DNA of 64,000 bases, from contig QVOM02000025.1 in assembly GCA_003586115.2 (NCBI GenBank), positions 88,533,152-88,597,151 on the forward strand. Reading direction: 5' to 3'. The DNA comes from Salvator merianae. Its lineage: Eukaryota; Chordata; Lepidosauria; Squamata; Teiidae. Positions within the stretch are counted from its first letter, which is position 1. Every line of letters begins with the position of its first letter. The translations under genes and the position numbers were made by a program. The notes beneath the pieces were generated by a model. That model was given only the letters and a program-made list of their open reading frames with translations. It made no database searches and was not told where the DNA came from. Below are positions 34,072 to 44,738 of this stretch, piece after piece.

Positions 34072-34284
34072 ATTTGAAGTAGAGGAGGCCAGCTAATCAA
34101 TAATCTGTAATGTCATCATGGGTGAGTCATTTATTTGTTTATATTAAAAAGAGCATGCAGGTCATACTTAGTTGGCAAGCAACAGGCAATCCCCTGAGAA
34201 TGAATAGTGGAGACAAAGGGAATCGTGACTTTAAATTTAAAGGTGTTCACAGCAGCCACCGTTGCTCTCCTTTAGTAATGAATT

Positions 34285-34468
34285 CCACCTTGTTGTTGGG
34301 TACTGTCATGGGTGAATCCTTGCTTATTACGTGAGCAGCTCTGTGCAGTTTTCTTGGCAGAGACATAGAACTGGTTTGCCATTGACTGCTTCCAGGGAGA
34401 GGCTGGGGATCAAACCAGCAACCCTCTGCTTTCCAGGCAGTTTGCTCTACCACAGAGCTATAGGCCCT
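34285..34468 (-). mobile_element. tRNA-derived SINE (Sauria type)
   Basis: TTGTTGTTGGGTACTGTCAT, GCAGTTTTCTTGGCAGAGAC and CTCTACCACAGAGCTATAGG define tail, body and head in reverse. The B-box complement is GGGGATCAAACC. Confidence 0.8.
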
Positions 34469-34472
34469 CCCA

Positions 34473-35239
34473 ATGAATTCCATAACTTAACGCCTTTCGT
34501 GTTTTTTCTTTTCATGACCTGGCAGACAATAATTCATTATTGCATTCAAAGAAACATTTCATGACATGACCTCTGAACTAGAAGTACAGTTGATGATATG
34601 TCTTTCCATTTTAGCCTTGACAGCAAGTACTAATAGTACTTTAAATTCTAGCACTTCCCATGTTTGCGCTCTCTTAAAGCTCCGGTTTGTTCTCTGCCTT
34701 GAGTGCTGCAGCCTTTTGTCTTTTGCTTGAATTCATCAATTTTTACTTTTCTAGTTCTCTCTTACATTGTTTTGGTTCCCAGCATATGCACTGCTGCTTA
34801 TTATCCCATATTGTCCATCTCCCTGGCCTTGAAAGCATCAGAAGGGTCATCTAGGGTGTTTACTCAGATGTCCTGCTGTATGAAGGAAACCACATGAAAG
34901 CACCTTCAGCAGGTGGCTCTCCAGTTTCTGCATGAAAGCAATCAACCAGGAAGAAGTCATCTGCACCCTTTTAAGGAATCACTTCCAGTATCATAACGAT
35001 TTTCCCGGACATGTAACTGAGATCTGCATTGATGTTATTTAAACTCTTCAGTCTTTGCTCTGTATTCTGGGAGTGTACAGAATAGGTCATGACCGTTTTC
35101 TTTATGACTGTCTTTCAGGTATGCAAGGAGTGCTGTATTACATGCTCATTCCCAGTGTAGGGTTGTTAAACCATTGAAGCTATTTCTTGACACCGAGTCT
35201 CTTGTGATCTGCAGAATAGATTACTGTTGGGTGCTTTGT
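34473..35239. other. Intron sequence, no exon seen
   Basis: No recognised repeat or exon. Confidence 0.45.
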
Positions 35240-35935
35240 GTGGGGCTACCCCTGAAGACAACCTGGAAGTTGGAACTGGTGCGTAATGCTGATAGCAGGA
35301 GTCTCCTTCAGAGCCCATATAACACCAGCCCTTAAGGAGCTGCATTGGTTACCTCTTTGCTTCGGGATCCAACCTGGAGTGTTAATTTTGACATTTAAAG
35401 CCCTGGTTGGCTTGGGCCCCAAATATTTGAAAGAACATCTTCCATGTGGACCTGCCCAACAGTTAAGATCTTCTGGTGAAACTCTCCTTGTGATTCTGAG
35501 GAGCAGAGCACCAAAGGAGAGCATGCTCAGTCATGGCGCCCAGGATCTGGAGTAATCTCCCCACAGAGAGTTGTCAGACCCAGTGGCAGCCCGTGACTTT
35601 AAGGGCAGGTGTTCGTGCCCCGCCTGTTCACGGGGCCTCCAGGCCTCCGTCCTGATGCAGCAGGTCACTTACAACCTGCTGCGTCAGGACGGAGGCCCCG
35701 TGAACAGCCATGGCGCGCGGGGCGCGAACACCCGCCCTTAAAGTCACGGGCCGTCATTGGCCAGACCTCAACACGGAGTAGTTTCCAATATACTGTCAAA
35801 ACGTATTTGTTTGATTTAGCTTTTATGAGTTAATTGTATTTTATTTTATTCTTTAGTTTTTAATGTTTTTAATTCTTATTGTTAACCACTCTTAGCCTGA
35901 GGTATAGAGTGGCTGGGAAAAAAATAAATAAATAT
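35240..35935 (+). mobile_element. L2-like LINE C-terminus split by a family A element
   Basis: The + frame 35286-35555 contains ALKELHWLPLCFGIQPGVLI and GLGPKYLKEHLPCGPAQQ, the L2-group C-terminal pattern. The 3' UTR resumes after the nested palindrome and ends ACCACTCTTAGCCTGAGG, GTGGCTGGGAAAAAAATAAA. Confidence 0.85.
35581..35759. mobile_element. hAT-like palindromic element, family A, copy 5 (nested)
   Basis: CAGTGGCAGCCCGTGACTTT at the left, GGGCCGTCATTG at the right, and near-perfect arms around GACGGAGGCCCCGTGAACAG. It is flanked by GTCAGACC and GCCAGACC (7 of 8). The LINE on both sides rejoins cleanly with one duplication removed, which fixes the boundaries. Confidence 0.92.
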
Positions 35936-36061
35936 CCCTCTTCAGTTTTCTTTTGTTCAGGTGTCCCTTATTCTCTTGAATTTCCCCCTTAGGGCTTTGA
36001 CTCCAGTTTCCAAATGAAATAGAGCCTAAATAGATTTGATTTTCTTACACCAAGGCTGTGT

Positions 36062-36684
36062 TACTGGTGAACATAAGAACATAAGAAGGCCCCTGCTAGA
36101 TCAGGGCCATGGCTCATTCTAGTCCAGCATCCTGTTTCACAGTGGTCCAGTAATTGCTTCTGGGCATTCTGAAGCAGAAGACAAAGGCAAAACCTTCACC
36201 TGCTCTCAACTTCCTGCAAATGGACTTTAGAGTCATCCTGCCTCCCTCTCCACCCTGGAAGCAGTACTTTAGGTATCCATTCTAGTAGCTATTGATTCAC
36301 CTGACCTCCATGAATGTGCCCAATCCGTTCTTAAAGCTATCCAGGCTGATTGCTGTCACCACTTCTTCCGGTAGTAAATTCCACAGACTGATGACCCTCT
36401 AGGTGAAAAAATACTTCCCCTTGTTGATTCCAACTCTCCTACCCATAGCTTCATCAACTCCCTAGTGTTGTGACATAGGAAGAAGACTTTTTCTCTATCC
36501 ACCTTTTCCACACTCTGCATGATTTGTATACTTCAGTCCGGCCACCTCTTCAACACCATCTTTCAATGCTGAAGAGGCGAAGATGTTGCAGCCTGGTTTT
36601 GTACGGAAGGTGTTCCAGCCCCTTGATCATTCTGGTTGCCCTTTACTGCACCTTCTTCAGTTCTACAATATCCTTTCTGAGATG

Positions 36685-36720
<36 letters not shown>

Positions 36721-36975
36721 TCTCACCATAGATTCATAAAGAGGCACCATGGTGCTTGCTGACTTGTTTTCTATTCCCTTCCTAGCGTTGAATTTGCTTT
36801 TTTCACTGCCACTGTACACTGAGTTGACATTGTCATTGCTGTCAGCCAGAACCCCAAGATCCTTTTTCTGGTCTGTCTGGTTCTGGCTTTCTGGCTTGCT
36901 GAAATGTAGTTTGCAAGTGCTTTCAGAGCAGGGACCTGTCATTTTTCTAGTATATGCCATCTGTCTTCATCTTGA
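36062..36975 (-). mobile_element. CR1-like LINE, reverse-transcriptase C-terminus and 3' end
   Basis: This is the longest copy of the TTATGTTC-tailed family here. On the minus strand the frame 36643-36960 contains KKDLGVLADS, NARKGIENKSAS and [20 protein letters not shown], the CR1-type C-terminal end of ORF2. It then continues with frameshifts into the RATRMI/FSLEK region and the shared 3' UTR. It identifies the short 3' copies elsewhere as CR1-like. Confidence 0.88.
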
Positions 36976-39900
36976 CTGAGGAAACTACAATATCTAAAAA
37001 GTAGTAGAGTCATTCTTGAATAATTGCAGGTGGTTCCTCTGTGCTGTATGAATACCTAGAACTAATATTGTTTCGTGGTTTGAGACAACATGGGCTATTG
37101 CAGCATGCTGTACTGTAAATTTGTCATCAAGCGGTGTACTCGTGCTTGGGTTTATCTGGGTTGTGTGCCTAGCTACAGAAGATCCATCCTGCCTGCTTAA
37201 ACCAGTTTTTTGTAATCAGGATGTCTAAGTGCTTCCTGTAAACTGAGATCTGATTCTGGATTGTAAGGACATCTATAACTGGATTTCTTGTAAAGCAGTA
37301 GAGGGAGAAGCACACCACGGGATGCTTCCCTGTAGCAAGAAGTGATAGATAGTACCTCTCTCCTGTTCAAAGCTTAGCCACTGAAGATCTCCTTGGTTCC
37401 CCTCTGGTTCCATCCTCGAGAAGCTCATGTTTTTAGGCTTCAGTGGCTAGAACTGAGGAATAGGCTCAGGCCTTCTGGGTCTCCTCTAACCAGGGCTTGG
37501 CCCTCTGCTTCCCAACCCTCCTTGGACTGGACCCTTGCCTCAGGGTCTTTAGGCATGGAAGACTGTCCTCCATCTTTGGCCAACTTACTTTTACACAGGA
37601 TTGGACATTGCAAAGCTTAGAAGCCATGCTTTCCTGCCCCAGTGCCCCAGTGGCATTGGATTTGGACCTTGGGCTCCCCGGAGGCCTCCTGTTGGCCAGT
37701 TCTGAGAGCCCAAGGTCTCTGTGCTGTCCAAAGAGTGGTCCCAGCCTCCTGGGCCTGGCTCCTTCAGTGCCCGTTTCTCCAGTGAGTTGGGACATGTCAT
37801 GTAAAGCCCGTGCAGCTCCCCTTTCTCTTGCAATGTGGCCATCATTTTTCTAGCCATGCTCGCCTGTTTCTCGTTGGCAATCATAATAGAAGGCACAAGT
37901 GATCTAAATGGGGTAAGCAGTATCTCCCACTCTGCCACTACCCAGCCTCAGCATCTCCCCAAGTGGGCAGCATTGCTCTGGATAGTTGCGGTGATTGGGA
38001 ATGCAGGAGTTCTGCTCTCTGAAAAGACAATGGAGGGCACAAAGCTATTCCTGGTCTGAATCCACCGGGAGTTTGACGTTCTTCTTCTGGAGCCTTCAGA
38101 TTTCACAGCTACTACCACTGTAACTGGGAACCAGTGGGGCTTCATCAGCATGGTCAGAGATCTTATGGCCCACCAAACACATCAGGCAATCTTCTTTTTA
38201 GGGTTTAGCCTGCTCTGTGGTTGTTACTCACAGGGACTTTCTTATGAATTCCCAGGGCCCAGGGCCCCTATTGACTCCCAGGCTGGGGTTTCCAGTGGCT
38301 CATTGCAGTTCAGTGACACAGTATACAGGTTTTTTTGCTGCACTCAGTTGTCACGGGCAAAAAGAGAGAGCATGCAAAAAGAGAGAGCATGACTCCTTGG
38401 AGAAAAAGAGCCAGCAGAGTTGTTCCTGAGATGGGGGGCACTGCAGGCTGTGCCAGCATCATTCCAAACACTAGGACAAATGCCTCCCCCTCTAGGCAGA
38501 AGAGCTGGATACCTTCATGTAAGTAAACCAGGCCATGTTTCTCATTCGCTCCAGGGCCATCAGATTTGCCCTGATCTTACAAATGCTTTTTTTCCATGGC
38601 GTCTGCAGAACTTGGTGCCTCTGGTAGATGCCCCTGTGTCCTAGAAAGTGCCTTTTTTGTGCTCACTGCATTGGCCCTTAGGGTGTTAGATTTGTCTTCC
38701 TTGCCAGCAGCTGCTTCATGCTTTTCCTTCACTTCTGACTCTGTGACCGTCAAGAGCAAAACGGACTTTAAAGACTTAGGAAGCGCGCCTGCTGGCCTTC
38801 TGTCTGAAATGCAGGTATGGGCTGGAGGAGCTGTACAACTCAGTGTCTGGATGGCAGTCAAGATTGGACTTAAGAGGACTCCCTCTTCGTGTCATTTCCC
38901 CAGTGGTATCGGGGGTACAGGACTTCTCTTCTGATTATAAGGTGGTTCAGATCATGCATTTTAGTGGCATATGGAGTCCAGAAGCTGACTCCACCGGAAA
39001 ACATCTGGGCACATTCTATGCATTTAGTGACAACCGCAACAACCTTTATGTTGCAGGAGCCGTTTTATGCTTCCTTTCACTACAGTGTGGCTTCCACATG
39101 CTTTGAAAAATGGGTATTGTAGCAAAGAAGTGATGCTGACACTTTTTAGTCTTAACTCCTGTTCAAGTGACCCTTTGGTGCATCCCTTGAGACTGTATAA
39201 GACTAAGAAAGAGTGCAAACCATCCTACGCCTGTGGAGTGGTTGAAGAGGGTGGCCATCGTTTTTCAGACTTTGACGCTTGTGCTGGTAATGAGGTCTCT
39301 TTCCCTAGAACTGGGTATCTCTTGGACATTCTAGGTTTATAGAACAGTGAGGGGTATAAAAGCCATTTGTTTCCTGTTTGAGATAGTACAGAGAGGCACA
39401 TCTGTGGTATGTTTCTCCCTTACTGTCTTACAGAGAAACCCCTTATGGAAAAAACTGGTGTTTTGATTTCTGGTTCAGATGGTTCTAGCTATGGCTTGAG
39501 AAGCCAAGATGTTTTCCTCGGTAGCTGGGCACGTTTGACGAAGGCTTTGTCCTTCAGTTTGAGGAGCCTTAGCTGTTGAATGCAACGTATGAATACTCCC
39601 CCATAGATGGAACAGCTAAAACTTTTCTCATGTTGAGGAAGGATTCTCTTTCAGCTACCAGACTGGGTATTTCAGCTTGTGATGTGCCATAAATGACTAA
39701 CAGAGCTTGCCTGCCCACACAGAACTAGTCACTTTTTGTGTGCTGGTAAGAATTTGTTAACTTGATGAAGTTTCTTTGAATGCATTACACAACCAGTGCT
39801 TTGCGTGACTCTAGTTTCAACTGTATTTTAAAGTACAAAGTAAGGTGATTTTAGATAAATGTAACAGCACAAGAATTACTTAGTACTTTTCCTGTTGAAA

Positions 39901-40008
39901 TGGGGCAATAGCTTGAACAGAATATGCAAAGTGTTAGTGAAGAAATGAGGAGCACCTAATCATGCTGTAGTCAGCTACAGATCTTTTGCAGATAAAAATT
40001 TATTTAAG
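36976..40008. other. Intron sequence, many short frames, unrecognised
   Basis: Between 37390 and 39340 both strands carry a run of 60-118-codon frames. The stretch has slightly higher GC than its surroundings and could be a decayed retroelement, possibly DIRS or gypsy-like, but no domain is clear. No attractin exon recognised. Confidence 0.35.
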
Positions 40009-40075
40009 CAGCGGCATCCTGTTGCTTTAAAGGTGGGTCTTCGGAACCCACCCTTAAAGCGACGGGATGCCGCTG
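40009..40075. mobile_element. Minimal 67-bp hairpin element, family A
   Basis: CAGCGGCATCCTGTTGCTTT on the left pairs with AGCGACGGGATGCCGCTG on the right, with GGTGGGT/ACCCACC next to a short loop. It is flanked on both sides by TATTTAAG, a perfect 8-bp target duplication. The CAG...CTG ends and GCTTTAAAGG/CCTTAAAGC block tie it to the larger family A. Confidence 0.93.
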
Positions 40076-40129
40076 TATTTAAGAATTTATATAGTCATCT
40101 TTGCCACCACTACATGGTCAGATTCACAT

Positions 40130-40810
40130 AGGGATTTATTCCACTTGTGCTCTAGATGTCGGTCCTCCCGTTTCATCGCATGTAGCTCTTTGCTGTACCA
40201 GGATGCCTTATGAGATTTGCAGGGTTACTGAGGTCACTTGGAGCGATCAATAACTCTGTTCACTTCGCAACTGCAAAGTTAGATCAACTGGAAAGTCCCC
40301 CAGAACCATCAGAAATCCATCAGATTCCATAAGTCTCCAAGGGGTAGACCATCTCAATGGAGCTTTCACCCCTTCAGTGTGAAACAGACATCATAAGCCC
40401 AAACTTCACCAGAAAATGATCTGTCCCTGGCAATGGACTTGCCACAGGTCCGACTACCAATGGACTCTCACCCTCATGCTCTGTAGCAAAGAACAGGTCA
40501 AGCGTATGTCCTGCAACGTGTATTGGGCCCATGACATCCTGAGATAGTCCTGTGGTTGTCATGGAGGCCATGAAGTCCTGAACTGGTCTACGAGACTCGT
40601 CCTCAGAGTGGAAATGGAAGTCCCCCAACACCAGCATGCTGGGCTCTTCCCCTACCACATCTGGGACAGCCTCCACGAGCTCGGACAGGGAAACAGTCAA
40701 GTTGTGGATGAGAGATGACTGCCTTTGAACTGACCTGGCACGTAACAGCACCACCACCAAGCTAGTGAGGAGGTAGACAGGCATCCAGTATTCTGAAAGT
40801 TAAGAGGCAG
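40130..40810 (-). mobile_element. L2/CR1-type LINE endonuclease fragment
   Basis: The 136-codon minus frame (40374-40784) is the C-terminal half of an AP-like endonuclease: LVLGDFHFHSE (residues 51-61; the GDFN-type metal site), VAGHTLDLFF (90-99) and GTDHFLVKF (120-128; the final DH pair). This is the enzyme that nicks target DNA for LINE insertion. Homology probably continues on either side with stops. Inactive fragment. Confidence 0.8.
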
Positions 40811-41097
40811 AGTAGAAGGGGTGATAGCCTCAATATATATAACACGTCTTCTTCGGGCCTTTTTTTCCCCTGCACCCCCATCGTCAAATCTCCCCTTGCC
40901 TGTTAACGCTGAGATGTGACCCCATGTCTTCCTTCTCTTCCCTCACCTAAGCATATAGCGACTCCTGCTTAACAGACCCCCTCTGGCAGAATGGCCTGGC
41001 TCTCGCTCAGGAGATAGGTATAAACTTCGGTTAGGAATACTGCCTCTTTCACAGGCTGATGGCCCAACTGGAGAAGGATCGGCCTCTCTCTCAGACC

Positions 41098-41167
41098 CCT
41101 TACCTTACCTTATCTTACCTTACCTTACCTTACCTTACCTTAACCCTTACCTTTACCCTTACCCTAG
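41098..41167. repeat. (TTACC)n microsatellite
   Basis: About nine TTACC units, then TTACCC/TTAACCC variants. The period is 5, so it is not a vertebrate telomere repeat. Confidence 0.9.
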
Positions 41168-41637
41168 CCTCACTTTATCTCCTGTAACCCGTAGTAGGAG
41201 TAAAAGAACAACAATTCTACCAAATTCTAAAATGCAGTCTCTGTCATAAAGGCAATTAAACAATTAAAAATAACTAAAAATACTACCCAAACCCAAGCCA
41301 CAGGCGGCCTCCGTCTACTGCCGTCTGCTGTCAGAATAGCGGTCTGCCCCCACCTCAGCATTTGGGTGTTTCAAACTGAGGCCTAGCTCCATGTTCTGGT
41401 TCTTCAGTTAATTGCACACTTTTCCGCAAGAGAGATCAGGATTTTTAGAGATCCCTGCCATTCGACAAGATAAATTGCTGCAGGAAGTAAAACCTTTCCC
41501 ATGTTAAACCCCTTTAGATGAGATTTGCAGGTGTCTTCACATTGCTGTCTGATATTTGAATGACCTGTGCTATCTGAACAAAAGAACAACTTAGTTGGAA
41601 GGAAAGAACGAGGACCCCACAAAAGCAATCTAATTTT

Positions 41638-41682
41638 AAATCTAATCTAATCTAATCTAATCTAGTCTAATCTAATTAGTAA
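41638..41682. repeat. (TCTAA)n microsatellite
   Basis: About eight TCTAA units with one TCTAG change. Confidence 0.9.
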
Positions 41683-42255
41683 AAGCAACCTAATTTTTAT
41701 GATTTCAAAATAGCCCTTCATTTCAGCTAGCTAAGAGGTGCACTGTTTGCCTTTTGTAGGCAGAGTGTGAACATGCCCATATCAGTCAGTCTCACATGAC
41801 CGGTGGAATCGTATTAGCCCTCTGATGTGTCTGACAGCCCGGTGTGGATGAAATGAAGACCACACTGCCCTGCTTTTGCTATTGTCCTTGATACTGGGGC
41901 TTCCCAAACTGCCTAATGAAGTTTCCTGTTAGACACTTGTCATTCACAGGGATCTGGTCTACTGAGAAGAAAGCCTACATTTGGGGAATCATCAGGGGGC
42001 ATCATAAATAAAAGTGGTTTATGCTGTTATAAATATAAATGGTTCATGGAGTAGGATATAAAAACATTCCAGATGTGCCAGCTGCTCGTATACTTCGTGC
42101 TTGTTCAATTACCATCCCAGGAAAAGGCCAATTCAGAAAATGAAAGGTCTATATTGCCTGCAGGAAATATCTGCTGCTCATTTCAATGTGTTCTTGCTTT
42201 GTGGATTATACAGAACATACATGTTCGTCATAGTGAGTGCAGACTGCTCTTCTAA

Positions 42256-42687
42256 GAGGCTTTCTGCACTTACCTTGCTGTGAACCAGCCCAGTAGGTCT
42301 GAACCAACAAGGCCCCGGTCTGGATCATGGCTAAGCATGAGCTTCGGAGTTGGTCTCTGAGGGTCTGTCAGCTAGGAATGAAAATTGAAGCCCCTTGGGG
42401 GGGGGGTATTGGTAACACAATAAGACATGCTGCCAGAATGGATCCCTCTGTAACTGGAACACCTTCTGTGTGACTCCGTGTTCTGGATTAGGCCCTGCTA
42501 ATACGCCAGTAGACCTTGATATCAAAGTCTACCAGCAATTCAAATCTGGCACCTCCTGGTCTGGGTTGCTTCCACCTGTGTAGAGGGAGTGTACCTGTGA
42601 TGGGTGAGGCTGCTCTGATCCGGACTAACTAGTGGATAGAAGGGGCCCTGAAGCTGACTTCTTGGTGCCGTAAGTGCAGAAAGGCCC
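42256..42687. mobile_element. TIR DNA element, family E, with TAA duplication
   Basis: GAGGCTTTCTGCACTTACCT at the left and GTAAGTGCAGAAAGGCCC at the right. The 432-bp interior is mostly unique and non-coding. TAA flanks it on both sides. A 3-bp TAA duplication is the PIF/Harbinger preference, and the terminus is close to that of family B. Confidence 0.78.
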
Positions 42688-42816
42688 TAAGGCTCTTTTA
42701 TAAATAGATTTAATTTGGCTAGAGAAGTGTTGATACATGGATTGGTTGGATTTTTTCAGTGTTTGTGGAATGGTGGTTGTAATCTTCGCGAGTAGTTCAG
42801 CAGAGACCCAGACTAT

Positions 42817-43191
42817 CAGCCTGTTTGCACTTGCCAGTGTAGAATGGTATAATTATATCATTCTACGCTGGAACGGATCCAGACGTGCAGTGGCCATCCA
42901 CACTGTGAGGGCAGGAACAGTCTGGGGCCAGGCTTCCAGCACTCGCAGTGTGGATGCCGGCCTGCCCGCCATGACAGTGACTGTGGAAACATCCAGCTGC
43001 TGCCGTGGCAACCGGAGATGCACTGTGGCCTGCAGCGTTCATACCTGTAAGCAGGTGCAAACGCTGCTGACCGGGAGCAGTCTTTGGGAGAGTCTACAGA
43101 TGCTCCCAGATGCAGGGGTCTCTGCAGCGTGTGGACACACTTTGCTAGTGAGTGTCCGGATGCTCACTAGCAACAAAGTGCGAACAGACTC
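42817..43191 (+). mobile_element. Foldback DNA element, family D, copy 5
   Basis: GCCTGTTTGCACTTGCC at the left, then the near-perfect hairpin GTAGAATGGTATAATTATAT/CATTCTAC. The right side has CTAGTGAGTG...GCTCACTAG and AAAGTGCGAACAG. CTATCAG occurs at both edges, but whether it is a 3-bp or a longer duplication is ambiguous. Confidence 0.85.
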
Positions 43192-44061
43192 TATCAGATT
43201 TTGTAACATGTAATTGCAAGACAGGACTGTGAGCTTGTGCTTGTATAATCAGAATTTAAGCAGTTCTTGTTTTGTGAATTTCTAGTAGCTGATATTTTTA
43301 TTAATTCTGACTTTTATGACTTTTAAGTCAAGCCCTCTTAAGCCAGACAGAAACAAAACAAACAAAAAGCCCCCAAATTCCACAAGACATTTTGAATTTT
43401 TCATTCCATAAGCTTTAAAACCTTATTTTCTGTTTAACAGCTTATGTAGTATACGTCATTTTTTGCTTTCTGATAGTTTGTTTCTGCATATGTTATCTGT
43501 TTGCAAATGTTTTTGTCGTTTTGCAATCCTATTTATAAAAGGCTTCAGTATAATTTTTTCCTTTTTCTTTGACCTTAGTTGCTTATATTATATACACAAA
43601 TCTCTTGTTATCTGCACATTCCTTATCTGTGCAGTATTTTCACTTGTACAGTCTTAATACCTTCTTACTCCATTTTGCCATACAGGCCTAAATTTTCATT
43701 TTTACGGTCTGCTGTCTGGGAAGTTCACCTCAGTAGGGTTCTCCAGGGTCAGGCACAACAGATTTTTATTCAAAAGAAGATGGGGTTGAGAAGAAAGACG
43801 GAAAGAACGCGCAGCCAGCAGTCTTACTGCCACAGGAGAGTAAAACAGCCTTGCTGGTCAACCTGCAGAGATTGCTCTCCTCTTCAGTGAAGAGGTGTGG
43901 GGAATGGTCCTCACCTACCCCTGCTCTCTTGGCTTGCTTTTGTTTGCCCAGTGGCCAGCTCCTGAGGCAAGGTCTGAAGTGTAGGCCAAGCGGAAGACTG
44001 ATTTTTTACTCAGCCTGCCTTTTTTCATGCCTTCTCAGAGGCTATCTTGGCAAAAAAGCCC
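43192..44061. other. Intron sequence, no exon seen
   Basis: T-rich to about 43660, then unrecognised. Confidence 0.45.
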
Positions 44062-44352
44062 CTTTTGCTTTTGCTACTGCCTACCACGGTGGCGCAAAAG
44101 GCTAAGGCACTGACTTTTCAATAGGAGGATCAGAATTCGAGGCCCCTGTCTGCCGTGTAGAGGGGATGAGCGCCCTCTACTGGCCTCTAGCTCCAGCCGA
44201 CCTAGCTGTTCGAAAGCAAGTAATTGCAAGTAGATGAATAGGGAGCATCACATTGTGTGATGCGGAAGATAGACAGATGTAAGCCTTTGGGCGAAAAATA
44301 ACCTTGTAAGCCACTTTGAGTCAGCTTCGGCCAAGAAAAGCGGGGTATAAAA
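44062..44352 (+). mobile_element. tRNA-derived SINE with L2-like tail
   Basis: A tRNA-like head, GGTGGCGCAAAAGGCTAAGG with B box GAATTCGAGGCCCC, is followed by an unrelated body. The tail CCTTGTAAGCCACTTTGAGT ... GGGGTATAAAAACCAAG is L2-like and leads into a (GTT)n run. It is a different SINE family from the Sauria-type copies. Confidence 0.72.
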
Positions 44353-44402
44353 ACCAAGTTGTTGTTGTTGTTGTTGTTGTTGTTCTTCTTCTTCTTCTTC
44401 TT
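44353..44402. repeat. (GTT)n(CTT)n microsatellite
   Basis: About eight GTT units pass into about six CTT units, at the SINE 3' end. Confidence 0.9.
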
Positions 44403-44541
44403 CTACCCATGTTCAGCTTGGTGGAGCAAACTGGAAAGCAGAGGGTTGCCAGTTTGATCCCTGGCCTCTCCGTGGAAGTAGGGAACAGCAAACTACTTCT
44501 GTATCTTTGCCAAGAAAATGGCATAGAGGTACCCATGGAGT
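44403..44541 (+). mobile_element. tRNA-derived SINE (Sauria type), 5' truncated
   Basis: GGAAAGCAGAGGGTTGCCAG, TTTGATCCCTGGCCTCTCC and CTATCTTTGCCAAGAAAA-like body on the + strand. Confidence 0.72.
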
Positions 44542-44544
44542 CTG

Positions 44545-44700
44545 GGAAGGGCTGCAGCTCGGTGGTAGAGCAAGTTGCCTGGAAAGCAGAGAATCACTGG
44601 TTCAATCCCCAGCCTCTCCCCAGGAGTAGGCAATGGCAAACCACTTTGGTATCTCTGCCCAGAAAACTGCATAGATGTGTCAGAAATTGACCATGACGTG
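44545..44700 (+). mobile_element. tRNA-derived SINE (Sauria type), best head
   Basis: GCAGCTCGGTGGTAGAGC gives an A-box-like start, and GGTTCAATCCCC is a perfect B box. The body AGGCAATGGCAAACCACTTT and GCCCAGAAAACTGCATAGAT follows, then (ACC)n(AAC)n. This copy best shows the Pol III promoter of the family. Confidence 0.85.
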
Positions 44701-44738
44701 GTGGTACTACCACCACCACCAACAACAACAACAACCAG

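Larger units (their letters stand above)
40811..42255. other. Intron sequence with two pentamer runs
   Basis: No exon recognised. It contains (TTACC)n and (TCTAA)n arrays, listed separately. Confidence 0.45.

Noticed and set aside
41098..41167. Interstitial telomere repeat
   Set aside because: The unit is TTACC (5 bp), not TTAGGG/CCCTAA.
42811..43197. 8-bp target duplication for the family D copy
   Set aside because: CTATCAG is at both edges, but the terminal repeat alignment shifts by one or more bases, so the duplication length is not settled.
44545..44625. Possible functional tRNA gene
   Set aside because: A and B boxes are present but there is no proper cloverleaf, and the body matches other SINE copies.
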